From Rhodoferax sp. (GTDB lineage Bacteria; Pseudomonadota; Gammaproteobacteria; Burkholderiales; Burkholderiaceae_C): a stretch of 42,017 bases of DNA. The notes beneath the pieces are model-generated. The model searched no databases. It saw only the letters and a list, made by a program, of their open reading frames with translations, and was not told the origin of the DNA. A program made the position numbers and the translations under genes. Where the stretch lies: contig VMTC01000042.1 of assembly GCA_013791765.1 (NCBI GenBank), forward strand, positions 1 to 42,017. The letters are read 5' to 3'. Positions 15,155 to 24,330 of this stretch are shown piece after piece; positions within the stretch are counted from its first letter, which is position 1, and each line of letters starts with the position of its first letter.

Positions 15155-15811
15155 TTACCGCAGGCCAGCGATGTAGTCGGCCACGGCCTTGATTTCACGG
15201 TCGTTCATCTTGGCGGCGATCTGCGTCATTTGCAGGCTGTTGTTGCGTACGCCATCGCGAAAGCCGGTCAGTTGCGCGACCCCGTATTCTGCGTGCTGGC
15301 CGCTCAAACGCGGGTACTGTGCTGGAATGCCGGCACCGTTGGGGCCATGGCAGCCGGCGCAAGCGGGCACTTGACGGTCGGCGATGCCGCCGCGGTAAAT
15401 GCGCTCGCCCAGCAGCACCAGATCTTTCTCTTTGGCAAACCCTGGCTTGGCCGGCTTGGCCGCCACCCAGTAGGCGATGTTTTTCATGTCCGCATCGCTC
15501 AGCAGGGCTGAAAAGCCCACCATGATGGCGTTGGCGCGCTTGCCGGATTTGAACTCCTGCAATTGCTTGATCAGGTACTCGGGGTGTTGCTGCGCCAGTT
15601 TGGGTTGGGTCGGAATGACTGAGTTGCCATCCGCTGCGTGGCAGGCGGCACAGATGGTGGCATAGCTGGCTTCGCCTTTGGCCAGATCGGGCTTGGCAGC
15701 TGTGACGGGCTCGAGCGCAGCGGCAGGCGCAGGCGTGGCTTCTTGTGCCAAGGTGGAGAAAGCAGGCGCTGTCAGGGCAGCAGCAAACAAGAGGGAGGCA
15801 AGCAGCTTCAT
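15155..15811 (-). CDS. Dihaem cytochrome c4-type protein
   Basis: 218 residues with a signal peptide (MKLLASLLFAAALTAPAFST, cleavage near AQE). Two haem c sites are present, CAACH at about 54-58 and CAGCH at about 151-155, each followed by a similar cytochrome c class I fold with distal Met candidates (NAIMVGFS and NSLQMTQIA). Two tandem domains of about 90 residues are the form of cytochrome c4, a periplasmic electron carrier to terminal oxidases. The divergent neighbour engB is the usual partner of this gene in Burkholderiales. A terminator lies at 15028-15060. Confidence 0.93.
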   Translation of the reverse strand: MKLLASLLFAAALTAPAFSTLAQEATPAPAAALEPVTAAKPDLAKGEASYATICAACHAADGNSVIPTQPKLAQQHPEYLIKQLQEFKSGKRANAIMVGFSALLSDADMKNIAYWVAAKPAKPGFAKEKDLVLLGERIYRGGIADRQVPACAGCHGPNGAGIPAQYPRLSGQHAEYGVAQLTGFRDGVRNNSLQMTQIAAKMNDREIKAVADYIAGLR

Positions 15812-15886
15812 AGGGGTATCGAGTCAGGTGAGGGGCAGGAATCGCTTGATTCTACAATGTGAGTCCGGGTTTTCTCCCGTCTACCA

Positions 15887-16585
15887 ATGACTACCAATTC
15901 AAAGCTACCCCCTCCAGCCACCCAAAAACCTGCGCCAGACCCGCAAGCTTCAGCCGCGGCCGTCGTGGCCTTGGGTTGGCTGCACACCGCCAAGTTCCTC
16001 ACCACTGCGCCTCAGTTGCATTTTTTGCCGGCCCTGGATGTGCCCGAAATTGCCTTTGTGGGTCGTTCCAACGCGGGTAAATCGACTTGCATCAACACGC
16101 TCACGCAGCAAAAGCAGTTGGCGTTTGCCTCCAAAAAGCCCGGGCGCACCCAGAACATCAACTTGTTTTCTTTAGGTAAGCAAGGCGTCACCGACGCGGT
16201 GTTTGCTGACTTGCCCGGCTACGGTTACGCGGCGGTGCCCAAACAGGACAAGATTCGCTGGCAGCAGGTGATGGCCAACTACCTGGTGACGCGGGAGAAC
16301 CTCAAGGCCATTGTGCTGATGTGCGATCCGCGCCACGGGCTCACCGAACTGGACGAAATTTTGCTCGACATCGTGCGTCCCCGGGTGGAAGAAGGGCTGA
16401 AATTTTTGGTCGTGCTGACCAAGGCCGACAAACTGACGCGCAGCGAGCAAACCAAGGCGCTGTCGATCATGAAGCTGCAGGCCGGTGGCGGCGAAGTGCG
16501 GCTGTTTTCGGCCACCAAGCGCCAGGGTATCGAAGAGGTCGCCACGCTCTTGTGGCAATGGGCGCACCCCAGCGCCGCTGCCTGA
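15887..16585 (+). CDS. engB: Ribosome biogenesis GTPase EngB/YsxC
   Basis: 232 residues. GTPase motifs are in order: G1 GRSNAGKST at about 64-72, G2 region GRTQNINLF, G3 DLPGYGYA at about 107-114, G4 TKAD in VVLTKADKL at about 184-187, and G5 FSATKRQG. EngB binds the large ribosomal subunit precursor and is essential in many bacteria. The N-terminus has a short Pro/Ala-rich extension (PPPATQKPAPDPQASAAA), as is common in Burkholderiales. The ATG at 15887 is divergent from cytochrome c4 with 75 bases between the starts. TACAAT at 15852-15857 is a plausible -10 box for this gene. Confidence 0.97.
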   Translation: MTTNSKLPPPATQKPAPDPQASAAAVVALGWLHTAKFLTTAPQLHFLPALDVPEIAFVGRSNAGKSTCINTLTQQKQLAFASKKPGRTQNINLFSLGKQGVTDAVFADLPGYGYAAVPKQDKIRWQQVMANYLVTRENLKAIVLMCDPRHGLTELDEILLDIVRPRVEEGLKFLVVLTKADKLTRSEQTKALSIMKLQAGGGEVRLFSATKRQGIEEVATLLWQWAHPSAAA

Positions 16586-16686
16586 GCGCATCCAAAAGGG
16601 GCAGCGCCCCCGCAGCAGCGGTCCCACAGGCGACGGCGCAAGGCGGTTCGGCATCGTAGTCTCAGGCTCCCAAAGGAGACACCACC

Positions 16687-17643
16687 ATGATCGAGACTTA
16701 CCTCGCGCCTTTGCCCCATGGCATCACCTTGAGTTGCCGCGCCGCTGGCGCGCGCGGTCGCCCGGTGCTGATGTTCCTGCATGGTTTTCCTGAAGCCGCT
16801 TTTGTCTGGGACTTCATGCTGGCGCATTTTTCACGCGCCGAAAACGGGGGCTACCGCTGCGTGGCACCCAATCTACGTGGCTTTGAGCGCTCCAGCGCAC
16901 CGCTTGAGGTGAATGCCTACCGACCCAAACACCTGGTGCAAGACATCGCCGCCTTGATTGCAATCGAGGCGACAGAGCAGGGCGGCCAGCTCGCCGCGCT
17001 GGTGGCGCACGACTGGGGTGGCGCGGTGGCCTGGAACCTGGCCAACCAGTTGCCCGAGCTGGCACGCCAGTTGGTCATCATCAACTCACCCCATCCCGGC
17101 ACGTTCTTGCGTGAGCTCAAGAACAGCCCGGCGCAGCAAGCCGCCAGCGCCTACATGAATTTTTTGGTTCGCCCGGATGCGCAAGATTTGCTGGCGCAGG
17201 ACGATTACCGTCGCCTCTGGGCGTTCTTGACCGACCAGTTTGGCGCGCACCCGGCGACCTGGCTCACTGAAGACCTCAAGGGCCAGTACCGTGAGGTTTG
17301 GGCCAGCGGATTGACCGGCGGCTGCAACCTCTACCGGGCCTCACCGCTGCGTCCGCCGCGGGCCGGCGATCCTGGCGCTGCCGGCGTTGACCTGCCGCAC
17401 GCCATGCTGACGGTGAAGCTGCCCACGCTGGTGATCTGGGGGCTGGGCGACAAAGCGCTGCCGCCCGCCTTGCTCGATGGCCTGGGCGACTTTGTTGAGC
17501 AGCTGACGGTCATCCCCGTGGCCGACGCCACCCACTGGATCGTGCATGAGCAACCGGCGCTGATTGCGCAAATGATCAGCGATTTTTTGCCGTCGTCGAC
17601 TCAAAAAAACAATAGCTACTCACGCATACTAGACGCGGGCTAG
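16687..17643 (+). CDS. Alpha/beta hydrolase (epoxide hydrolase / dehalogenase-like)
   Basis: 318 residues. The oxyanion motif HGFPE is at about 33-37, the nucleophile elbow is AHDWGG (Asp nucleophile at about 108), the acid is probably the Asp in WGLGDKAL, and the base is the His in DATHWIVHEQP. An Asp nucleophile with HGFPE is typical of soluble epoxide hydrolases and haloalkane dehalogenases; the substrate cannot be told. A strong AAAGGAG site precedes the ATG at 16687. The last 13 residues, QKNNSYSRILDAG, are encoded by a copy of the dispersed repeat (17606-17663), which also supplies the stop codon, so the native C-terminus has been replaced or extended. It converges with the acyltransferase gene. 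Confidence 0.9.
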   Translation: MIETYLAPLPHGITLSCRAAGARGRPVLMFLHGFPEAAFVWDFMLAHFSRAENGGYRCVAPNLRGFERSSAPLEVNAYRPKHLVQDIAALIAIEATEQGGQLAALVAHDWGGAVAWNLANQLPELARQLVIINSPHPGTFLRELKNSPAQQAASAYMNFLVRPDAQDLLAQDDYRRLWAFLTDQFGAHPATWLTEDLKGQYREVWASGLTGGCNLYRASPLRPPRAGDPGAAGVDLPHAMLTVKLPTLVIWGLGDKALPPALLDGLGDFVEQLTVIPVADATHWIVHEQPALIAQMISDFLPSSTQKNNSYSRILDAG

Positions 17644-17663
17644 AGGCTAAAATCGTATAAATT
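17606..17663 (+). repeat. Dispersed ~55-60-bp repeat, copy C (encodes a protein tail)
   Basis: AACAATAGCTACTCACGCAT, then AGACGCGGGCTAGAGGCTAA and GTATAAATTC. It is the copy closest to A. It encodes the C-terminal tail and stop of the alpha/beta hydrolase and ends two bases before the stop codon of the convergent acyltransferase gene. Confidence 0.75.
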
Positions 17664-17664
17664 C

Positions 17665-18531
17665 TTAGTAAACCGAGGGAGCGCCAGGCGGGCGGTCCTT
17701 GAAGCGCTTGTGGACCCAGAAATACTGATCCGGCATGCTGTCAATGTACGACTGCAGGCGCTGGTTCATGAGGGCTGTATCGGCCAGCGCATCGTCAGAC
17801 GGGAAGTTCAGCCAGGCTGGCATAACCTCGACTTCATAGCCCTGGCGCGTCATGCGGGTCACCACCGGCACCACCTTGGCGCGGCCCAACTTGGCAAAGC
17901 GCGACAGTGACGGCACCGTCGCAGCCAGGACACCATAGAACGGCACGAAAACAGAGTTTTCCTTACCAAAACTCATGTCGGGCAGCAAATAAAGCGGATC
18001 GCCTGAGCGCAAGGCTGCCACGATGGTTTTGACGCCATCGACCCGGCCAAACAAGCGCACCGACCCAAAGCGCTGGCGCCCCGCCAGAATCCAGGCGTCA
18101 ACAGTCCTGTTGGCCTGAGTCGTGTAAATGGTCGTGAACTGGCGCGGTAACTGCTGCGTCAGCGCCGTCCAGCCCGCATCCAGTCCGACAAAATGCGGGG
18201 CAAAAATGACGACCGGTTCAGTGCCTTGCAGTTCACTCAGCGCCCCGGTCAGCGTCAAGCGCTGGCGCGTCAGCTCGGGTGGGCCATGCCACAGCCAGCC
18301 GCGGTCCAGCCAGGCTTGGGCAAAGTGTATGAAGGTGCGGCGCGCCAGCAGCCGACGCTGCGCTGGAGATTGATCCGGAAAGCACAAACGCAAGTTCGTC
18401 AGGGCCACCCGCCGCCGTGGCACGATCAGAAAGTACAGCGCCCAGCCCAGCCCGTGGCCCAGCACGCGCACCCAGGCCAGCGGCAGACGCCCCAGCAGTT
18501 GCATGAACACAATACCCATGCGACTCAGCAT
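17665..18531 (-). CDS. Lipid A biosynthesis acyltransferase (LpxL/HtrB family)
   Basis: 288 residues from the ATG at 18531 (MLSRMGIVFMQLLGRLPLAW); a GTG at 18579 would add 16 less conserved residues. An N-terminal hydrophobic helix anchors it to the inner membrane (about 5-40). The acyltransferase motif H-x4-D appears in IFAPHFVGLDAG, with DMSFGKENSVFVPFYG (the usual substrate-binding block) further on. The family transfers a secondary acyl chain to Kdo-lipid A. The exact position specificity cannot be read from the sequence. It is convergent with the hydrolase; only repeat copy C lies between them. Confidence 0.9.
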   Translation of the reverse strand: MLSRMGIVFMQLLGRLPLAWVRVLGHGLGWALYFLIVPRRRVALTNLRLCFPDQSPAQRRLLARRTFIHFAQAWLDRGWLWHGPPELTRQRLTLTGALSELQGTEPVVIFAPHFVGLDAGWTALTQQLPRQFTTIYTTQANRTVDAWILAGRQRFGSVRLFGRVDGVKTIVAALRSGDPLYLLPDMSFGKENSVFVPFYGVLAATVPSLSRFAKLGRAKVVPVVTRMTRQGYEVEVMPAWLNFPSDDALADTALMNQRLQSYIDSMPDQYFWVHKRFKDRPPGAPSVY

Positions 18532-18803
18532 GAGGGCGTCTCTTTGATCATGGGGCTTGCTTGAATGTTCATCAGGCACCTGCGCTTAGGGGTGCGGGAA
18601 AGAGATTCTGCTTGAATTGACATAGGGGGCTATCTTAGGTTGCCTGCGCAGCTTGTTCGGCTCGAGTTTGATGTGAAGCCAAAATTGACAGCATTTCTTG
18701 CCCGCAAGGGGAGCGGTTTCCAGGATAATTGGGGCGCTTATTGTTGGCTGCAGCCTGGTGTCAGTAAGTGAATTTTTTTAACGCTTAATGGACTTCCTGA
18801 CAC

Positions 18804-19394
18804 ATGCACCGCACTGTTTTTTCAACTCCCGTCATCAACACCCTGCTGCGCACTTTTTCGGTTCTTTTTCTACGCCTGACCGGCTGGAAAGTGCAGGGCA
18901 GCTTGCCAGTCGGCGTACAAAAAAGTGTGCTGATTGCCGCCCCGCACACCAGCAACTGGGATTTGCCCTACACCCTGATGGTGGCTTTCGCCTTGCGGCT
19001 CAATATCTACTGGATGGGCAAGGAGCAGTTGTTCAAGCCGCCGTTTCGCGGCCTGATGATGTGGTTGGGGGGCATCCCGGTGGCGCGCGAGAAGTCCAGC
19101 AACGTGGTGGCGGACTCCGTCCTTGCGATCGGGCAGGTCGATGGGCCGGTACAACTGATCGTGCCCCCTGAGGGCACGCGCGGCAAGACCCGCTACTGGA
19201 AAACCGGCTTTTATTACATTGCTTTGGGCGCTCAGGTGCCGATTGTGATGGCCTACATGGACTACCAAAAAAAGATCAGTGGCCTCGGTCCGGTGTTCGC
19301 GCCCACAGGCGATCTTGAGGCAGACATGGCGGCGATCAAAGCCTTTTATGCGCCGTTCAAGGGTAAAAATGCCGATCAATTTCATGCGGAATGA
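18804..19394 (+). CDS. Lysophospholipid acyltransferase family protein (PlsC-like)
   Basis: 196 residues. The H-x4-D catalytic motif is in APHTSNWDLP (about 47-56), the second motif is GGIPVARE (about 89-96), and the third is VPPEGTRGK (about 119-127). This is the PlsC fold, short version without a strong N-terminal anchor, seen in proteins that acylate 1-acylglycerol phosphate or related lipids. The ATG at 18804 has no strong ribosome site. The 224 bases upstream contain TTGACA at 18688 but no convincing -10 box. The specific substrate is unknown. Confidence 0.88.
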   Translation: MHRTVFSTPVINTLLRTFSVLFLRLTGWKVQGSLPVGVQKSVLIAAPHTSNWDLPYTLMVAFALRLNIYWMGKEQLFKPPFRGLMMWLGGIPVAREKSSNVVADSVLAIGQVDGPVQLIVPPEGTRGKTRYWKTGFYYIALGAQVPIVMAYMDYQKKISGLGPVFAPTGDLEADMAAIKAFYAPFKGKNADQFHAE

Positions 19395-19444
19395 ACCAGC
19401 TTGGCAGCTTGCCACTGGCGGCTTGTCTCCAAGCTGAGAGCTAC

Positions 19445-19474
19445 AAAAAAGCCGCAGTGTGATCACACTGCGGC
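19445..19474 (-). terminator. Terminator of the intron-containing tRNA gene
   Basis: GCCGCAGTGTGA and TCACACTGCGGC form a perfect 24-base palindrome at 19451-19474, and six T follow on the minus strand (complement of 19445-19450). It begins nine bases past the CCA end of the tRNA. Confidence 0.85.
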
Positions 19475-19483
19475 CAGCTTGTT

Positions 19484-19816
19484 TGGTGGGCCTCCCGTGA
19501 GTCGAACACGGCACCAACGGATTATGCTTACCAACTACGACTTTCGTCGCCCCTTTCGGGTTTGTGGTCTGGACTGTCTCTTGTCTTTACGACCTGCCCG
19601 TACAGTCTCTACACGGTCTCCTCCAAAGAAGAGCTTCGCTCGGGATTGCCACGGCAATTTCTCACCAGAGGTTTCCCCGACTTTGAGCAGTTCTACCAAG
19701 GCGCAGAGTCAACTTGCGCCAGGGCAACCCAATTTGTTGATTCCACTCTCAGTGACTGAGGCTAAGGAAAAAACCACTTTAAGTCCGCTGCTCTAACCAA
19801 CATGAGCTAGAGGCCC
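19484..19816 (-). tRNA. tRNA with CAU anticodon (Ile2 or elongator Met), interrupted by a group I intron
   Basis: Exon 1 (19782-19816) begins GGGCCTCTAGCTCATG and ends GCAGCGGACT. Exon 2 (19484-19526) begins CATAATCCGTTGG and ends GGGAGGCCCACCA. Joined, they give a full cloverleaf: acceptor GGGCCTC/GAGGCCC, D stem GCTC/GAGC, anticodon stem GCGGA/TCCGT, T stem CCGTG/CACGG with TTCGACT loop, and encoded CCA. The loop becomes CT-CAT-AA, so the anticodon is CAU, with the intron between positions 33 and 34. CAU serves elongator Met or, after lysidine modification, the Ile AUA codon; I cannot decide. It is not tRNA-Leu because there is no long variable arm. The tRNA lies 20 bases after hrcA. Confidence 0.9.
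19527..19781 (-). ncRNA. Group I self-splicing intron (255 nt) in the CAU tRNA
   Basis: Core elements are present in order: a P3/P4-type block TCGGGGAAACC, a Q-like block AATCCCGAGCGAAG, R element GTGTAGAGACTGTACGG (complement of 19598-19614) and S element AGAGACAGTCC (complement of 19571-19581). R and S can pair as P7. A GAAA-loop hairpin GACGAAAGTC follows, as in P9. The 5' site fits P1: exon GGACU pairs with GGUUU inside the intron through the required U-G at the splice site. The last intron base is G. The layout resembles the known Azoarcus tRNA-Ile ribozyme, but that intron follows the anticodon. No homing endonuclease is encoded. Confidence 0.88.
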
Positions 19817-19825
19817 GAAGCGCAG

Positions 19826-19831
19826 ATTGTA
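19826..19831 (-). promoter_or_regulatory. Candidate -10 box of the intron-containing tRNA
   Basis: TACAAT on the minus strand lies nine bases before the first tRNA base and is followed by the G+C-rich discriminator CTGCGC, as in stable RNA promoters. A good -35 box is not evident; it would lie inside the end of hrcA. Confidence 0.4.
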
Positions 19832-19836
19832 AGGGC

Positions 19837-20841
19837 CTACTTGTGGTAGCTCAGCGCGTTACTCACCAATTTTGATGTGATGTCCACAATCTGGATCATC
19901 CGGTCGTAGGCCATGCGCGTGGGGCCGATCACGCCCAGCGTGCCCACCACCTGGCCATCCACCTCGTACGGCGCACTGACGATGGACAGGTCTTCAAACG
20001 GGATCACCTGGCTTTCACCGCCGATGAAAATACGCACCCCTTCGGCCTGACCGGCAATATCAAGCAGGCGCATGAGCTGCGCTTTTTGCTCAAACAGATC
20101 AAAAGCGCGGCGCAGGTGGCCCATGTCATTGGAAAAATCAGTGACGGCCAGCAAGTTGCGTTCACCTGAAATAACCACTTCGTCCTGCGTTTCTGACAGG
20201 GCCTCAGAGCTGACCGTCACGGCAGCCTGCATCAGGCTGGCGATTTCCGAGCGCAGGGACTCCACTTCGCTTTTCAGGCGCTCGCGCACCTGTTCGATGG
20301 CCAGACCGACGTAATGGCTGTTGAGGTAGTTCGCCGCCTCCACCAATTGGGGCTGCGAGTGATCCGTCTCGGTAAAAATAACCCGGTTTTGCACGTCACC
20401 CTCCGGGGAAACGATGATGACCAGCAAGCGCCGCTCCGACAAGCGCAGGAATTCAATATGGCGAAACACGGAGGAGCGCCGCGGTGCGATGACCACGCCG
20501 ACAAACTGGGACAGGCTTGACAGCAGGTTGGCCGCGTTGGAGATTACTTTTTGCGGCTGATCGGGTGCCAGGCTCTGGGTGGCGAACTGCTCCTGGCGCA
20601 CCGTCAGCATGGTGTCAACAAACAGGCGGTAACCGCGCGCCGTCGGGATGCGGCCAGCCGAGGTGTGCGGGCTCACAATCAAGCCTAAATCTTCCAGATC
20701 AGACATCACATTGCGGATGGTGGCGGGCGATAAGTCCAGCCCCGAGGCTTTCGAGAGCGTGCGCGAACCCACCGGTTGTCCATCGGCGATATAGCGCTCA
20801 ACCAGCGCTTTCAATAACAACTTGGCACGGTCATCGAGCAT
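19837..20841 (-). CDS. hrcA: Heat-inducible transcription repressor HrcA
   Basis: 334 residues. The N-terminal winged helix carries the family signature ([20 protein letters not shown], then [20 protein letters not shown] and [11 protein letters not shown]) at about 8-70. The rest is the GAF-like dimerisation domain with an insert, ending [20 protein letters not shown]. HrcA binds CIRCE operators (TTAGCACTC-N9-GAGTGCTAA) to repress groEL and dnaK type genes. No CIRCE element or chaperone gene occurs in this window. Its start is only 28 bases from that of nadK on the other strand, so the two promoters must overlap each other or the coding regions. Confidence 0.96.
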   Translation of the reverse strand: MLDDRAKLLLKALVERYIADGQPVGSRTLSKASGLDLSPATIRNVMSDLEDLGLIVSPHTSAGRIPTARGYRLFVDTMLTVRQEQFATQSLAPDQPQKVISNAANLLSSLSQFVGVVIAPRRSSVFRHIEFLRLSERRLLVIIVSPEGDVQNRVIFTETDHSQPQLVEAANYLNSHYVGLAIEQVRERLKSEVESLRSEIASLMQAAVTVSSEALSETQDEVVISGERNLLAVTDFSNDMGHLRRAFDLFEQKAQLMRLLDIAGQAEGVRIFIGGESQVIPFEDLSIVSAPYEVDGQVVGTLGVIGPTRMAYDRMIQIVDITSKLVSNALSYHK

Positions 20842-20869
20842 GCGGGCATTTTAGTGATGTAATTTGCCA

Positions 20870-21766
20870 ATGAAATCAAAATTCCGCCATGTGGCGCTGA
20901 TCGGCAAATACCAGACACTGGCCTCGGGTGCGTCCAGCGCGTCGGCGCGCCGTGTTCTCGAAGATATTGCCCATTTCTTGCACGCTCAGGGCTGCGAGGT
21001 GGTCTTTGAGCACGACACTGCACGCAACATGGGCATTGTTGGCTACCCGGTCATGGATGTGTCGGCCATCGGTGCCAAATGTGATCTGGGTCTGGTGGTA
21101 GGAGGCGACGGCACCATGCTTGGCATCGGGCGGCTGCTGGCTAAGTTCGGCGTGCCCCTCATCGGCATCAACCAGGGGCGATTGGGGTTCATCACCGACA
21201 TCCCGCTGGAAGGTTACGCCGCAGCACTGGCGCCGATGTTGCGCGGTGAATATGAGGAAGACCATCGCGGCATGATGCACGCCAGGGTGATGCGTGACGG
21301 GCGCTGTGTTTATGACGCACTGGCCATGAATGACGTGGTGGTGAATCGGGCCGCGACCTCGGGCATGGTGGAACTGCGGGTTGAAGTTGATGGTCACTTT
21401 GTAGCGAACCAGCGTGCCGACGGTTTGATCATTGCCACGCCAACTGGCTCCACTGCCTATTCGTTGTCCGCCGGCGGGCCACTGTTGCACCCTTCTATTC
21501 CGGGCTGGGTGCTGGTGCCGATTGCGCCCCATACTTTGTCAAACCGTCCCATTGTCTTGGCCAATATCACCGAGATTGCGATTGAAATAATTTCAGGGCG
21601 TGACGCCAGCGCCAGTTTTGACACGCAGTCGCTGGCCTCCCTGTTGCATGGCGACCGCATCGTGGTGACACGCTCTGAACACAATGTGCGCTTCCTGCAC
21701 CCCAGAGGTTGGTCCTACTTCGACACCTTGCGGCAAAAATTGCACTGGAATGAAGGGGTCGCCTGA
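20870..21766 (+). CDS. nadK: NAD kinase
   Basis: 298 residues from the ATG at 20870 ([14 protein letters not shown]); a TTG two codons earlier is in frame but less likely. The GGDG motif is in [15 protein letters not shown] (about 76-90), the substrate-binding NDVV appears in [10 protein letters not shown], and the conserved Gly-rich strand is [15 protein letters not shown]. The enzyme phosphorylates NAD to NADP in the cytoplasm. Divergent from hrcA and followed after one base by recN, the usual arrangement in Burkholderiales. Confidence 0.97.
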   Translation: MKSKFRHVALIGKYQTLASGASSASARRVLEDIAHFLHAQGCEVVFEHDTARNMGIVGYPVMDVSAIGAKCDLGLVVGGDGTMLGIGRLLAKFGVPLIGINQGRLGFITDIPLEGYAAALAPMLRGEYEEDHRGMMHARVMRDGRCVYDALAMNDVVVNRAATSGMVELRVEVDGHFVANQRADGLIIATPTGSTAYSLSAGGPLLHPSIPGWVLVPIAPHTLSNRPIVLANITEIAIEIISGRDASASFDTQSLASLLHGDRIVVTRSEHNVRFLHPRGWSYFDTLRQKLHWNEGVA

Positions 21767-21767
21767 A

Positions 21768-23435
21768 GTGAGTCTCAAACGTATCGTTCTGCGCGATTTT
21801 GTGATCGTGCATGAGCTTGACCTTGATCTGGCCGAGGGCTTCACCGTTCTTACCGGAGAAACCGGTGCTGGTAAGTCGATCCTGATTGATGCGCTGCAGC
21901 TGGTCACGGGCGGCCGGGCCGATGTCGGGGTCATTCGTGAAGGCACGAGTCGCACCGATGTCAGCGCGGAGTTTGACGCCACGGCTGATTTGGCGCTGTG
22001 GCTTGAAACGGCGGGCTTTGAGATCGGTGACAGCCTTTTGTTGCGGCGCACGGTAGACACCCAGGGAAAAAGCCGCGCTTGGATCAACGGCAGCCCGGCG
22101 ACCGCCACCCAGTTGCGCGCCGTGGGCGAGCAAATGCTCGATATTCATGGGCAGCATGCGTGGCAAAGCCTGACCAGGCCGGATGCGGTGCGGGGCCTGC
22201 TTGATGCCTACGCGCAGGTCTCGTCGAACGCTTTGGCGGCGCTGTGGCAACAATGGCGCCAGACGCAGAGCGATCTGGCGCAAGCCCATGGCGCGCAAGA
22301 GTCCTTAGAGCGTGAACGCGAACGCCTGGCTTGGCAAATTGGGGAGCTTGAAAAGTTGGCGCCGCAACCCGATGAGTGGCTTGAACTCAACACCGAACAC
22401 GGCCGACTGTCCCATGCTCAGGCCCTGCTCGACGCCGCCCAGGGCGCCCTGCAGACGCTGTCTTCCGATGACGACGGCGGCGCGCTGGTGGCGCTCCATG
22501 GGGCCTGTCAGTTGCTGCAACAACAGGAGCACCTGGAGCCCTATTTCAAAGGGCTGGCGGAGGTTTTGACTTCAAGTCTGGCGCAAGTTGATGACACCGT
22601 TCATTCGCTTCGGGGCTATCTGCGCAAGACCGAGTTGGACCCCCAGCGCCTGGGAGAGCTCGATGAGCGTATGGCCTTGTGGCTGTCCCTTGCCCGGCGC
22701 TATCGCAGAGCCCCGGCGGAGTTGCCCGATCTGCTGGTGTCCTGGAAGCAGGAGTTGATGAAGCTCGAGGCAGCCGCTGATTTGGCAGGGCTGGAAGCGG
22801 CTTGCGCCTTGGCATCTGATGCCTACATGCAGCAGGCCAGGCAGCTCTCCAAGGCGCGCGCTGGCGCGGCACCGCGGCTGGGCGCAGCCATCACCCAAGC
22901 CATGCAGGGGCTGGGGATGCAAGGTGGCCAGTTTGAAGTGGCACTGCAGGCGACGGCGAAGCCGACGCAAAGTGGCCTCGAAGAAGTCGGCTTTCTGGTG
23001 GCAGGTCATGCGGGCAGTACACCCAGAGCGGTGAATAAAGTGGCTTCTGGCGGTGAGCTGTCTCGCATGGCGCTGGCAATCGCCGTCACGACCAGTCGGC
23101 TCGGCACCGCGCCAACGCTGATTTTTGATGAGGTGGACGCGGGTGTGGGCGGCGCGGTGGCCGAGACCGTCGGGCGCCTCATGCAACAGTTGGGGGTGGA
23201 CCGGCAGGTGTTGGCCGTGACCCATTTGCCCCAGGTGGCTGCCTGTGCGGACCACCATCTGGTAGTAGCCAAACAGTTGCAGGATCATTCGATTACGAGC
23301 TCAGTCCTGGTGGTGCAGGGCGAACAGCGGGTGGCCGAAGTGGCGCGCATGCTGGGGGGTGAGCGCCTCTCCGATACAACATTGGCGCATGCACGCGAGA
23401 TGCTGCAGACAGGAGAATTTTTTGATGAAGTCTGA
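21768..23435 (+). CDS. recN: DNA repair protein RecN
   Basis: 555 residues from a GTG at 21768 ([19 protein letters not shown]). The open frame extends further upstream into nadK, but those residues are unlike the family. SMC-like ATPase: Walker [11 protein letters not shown] near residue 30, a central coiled coil with [16 protein letters not shown], the signature segment [14 protein letters not shown] at about 430 and Walker [13 protein letters not shown] at about 455. Length and order match RecN, which acts in double-strand break repair. Its GTG lies one base after the nadK stop, and its end overlaps rapZ by 11 bases. No LexA box is visible because the start lies inside an operon. Confidence 0.97.
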   Translation: MSLKRIVLRDFVIVHELDLDLAEGFTVLTGETGAGKSILIDALQLVTGGRADVGVIREGTSRTDVSAEFDATADLALWLETAGFEIGDSLLLRRTVDTQGKSRAWINGSPATATQLRAVGEQMLDIHGQHAWQSLTRPDAVRGLLDAYAQVSSNALAALWQQWRQTQSDLAQAHGAQESLERERERLAWQIGELEKLAPQPDEWLELNTEHGRLSHAQALLDAAQGALQTLSSDDDGGALVALHGACQLLQQQEHLEPYFKGLAEVLTSSLAQVDDTVHSLRGYLRKTELDPQRLGELDERMALWLSLARRYRRAPAELPDLLVSWKQELMKLEAAADLAGLEAACALASDAYMQQARQLSKARAGAAPRLGAAITQAMQGLGMQGGQFEVALQATAKPTQSGLEEVGFLVAGHAGSTPRAVNKVASGGELSRMALAIAVTTSRLGTAPTLIFDEVDAGVGGAVAETVGRLMQQLGVDRQVLAVTHLPQVAACADHHLVVAKQLQDHSITSSVLVVQGEQRVAEVARMLGGERLSDTTLAHAREMLQTGEFFDEV

Positions 23436-24330
23436 AGCGGATGACCTGCAGATCGTCCTGATCACCGGTATGTCGGGCTCGGGCAAGTCGGTTGCTTTGC
23501 ATGCCCTGGAAGACGCTGGTTTTTTCTGCGTTGACAACTTGCCGCCCGAACTGTTGTTGCCCTTTGTTGCGCTGCAAAAAATGCAGCAGACCAAGCGGGT
23601 CGCCATTGCGATGGACGTTCGCACGGCTTGGTCATTGCCCTTGGTGCCCGAGCAACTTGCCACCTTGCGCGAACAGGGTGTCATGGTCAAGTCGCTTTTT
23701 CTCGATGCCACGACTGGTACCTTGGTGCGCCGCTATTCAGAAACCCGGCGCAAGCACCCCCTGTCTCAGTTCGCCTCTCACCCCGAGCCGCAGGACCAGC
23801 GACGGGCGCTGGTGGATGCGATTGAATTGGAGCGGGAACTGCTGGCTGATCTTCGGGAAAGCGCCCATGTCATTGACACCAGCATCATCCGGCCCTCGCA
23901 GTTGCAGGGCTACGTCAAGTCCTTGATCTCCGTATCCGGTGAGCAGCTGACCTTGGTGTTCGAGTCCTTTTCCTTCAAGCGCGGTGTGCCAGGGGACGCC
24001 GACTATGTGTTCGATGTGCGCATGTTGCCCAATCCGCACTATGAGACCGAATTGCGCCATTTGACCGGGCGGGACCAGCCTGTGGCTGATTTTCTGCAGG
24101 CACAGGCCGATGTGGCGCTCATGTTGGCGCATATTGAAGGGTTTTTGAACCATTGGCTGGCGGCGCTGGCGCGCGATCATCGCAGCTATGTCACGGTCGC
24201 CATTGGCTGCACGGGCGGCCAGCACCGCTCGGTTTATCTTGTGGAAAGATTGGTTGGTCTGTTTGGCGACAAGTGGGTTACCTTGAAGCGCCACCGCGAA
24301 CTCGAAGCCCACCCCTTAGCCCTGGAGTAG
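23425..24330 (+). CDS. rapZ: RNase adapter protein RapZ (YvcJ/YhbJ family nucleotide-binding protein)
   Basis: 301 residues from the ATG at 23425 ([13 protein letters not shown]), chosen because AGGAG precedes it by nine bases and because the longer frame overlaps recN. Walker A is GMSGSGKS at about 15-22, followed by [15 protein letters not shown]. The C-terminal domain has the family hallmarks [17 protein letters not shown], a run of [13 protein letters not shown], and [17 protein letters not shown]. In enterobacteria RapZ guides RNase E to GlmZ; in betaproteobacteria the role is less clear. The end overlaps the convergent mutY gene by 15 bases. Confidence 0.95.
   Translation: MKSEADDLQIVLITGMSGSGKSVALHALEDAGFFCVDNLPPELLLPFVALQKMQQTKRVAIAMDVRTAWSLPLVPEQLATLREQGVMVKSLFLDATTGTLVRRYSETRRKHPLSQFASHPEPQDQRRALVDAIELERELLADLRESAHVIDTSIIRPSQLQGYVKSLISVSGEQLTLVFESFSFKRGVPGDADYVFDVRMLPNPHYETELRHLTGRDQPVADFLQAQADVALMLAHIEGFLNHWLAALARDHRSYVTVAIGCTGGQHRSVYLVERLVGLFGDKWVTLKRHRELEAHPLALE

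Noticed and set aside
19401-19796. Plus-strand ORFs of 131 and 65 codons over the tRNA/intron
   Set aside because: They lie opposite a structured RNA gene, have no protein-like composition or ribosome site, and are explained by the intron. No homing endonuclease motif (LAGLIDADG, HNH, GIY-YIG) is present.
19484-19816. Reading the split tRNA as tRNA-Leu(UAA) or tRNA-Ile(UAU)
   Set aside because: Leu tRNA needs a long variable arm, which is absent. UAU would require the intron to end in C, while the G just before CATAA fits the terminal intron G.
20842-20869. CIRCE operator between hrcA and nadK
   Set aside because: The 28-base gap does not contain TTAGCACTC or its complement.
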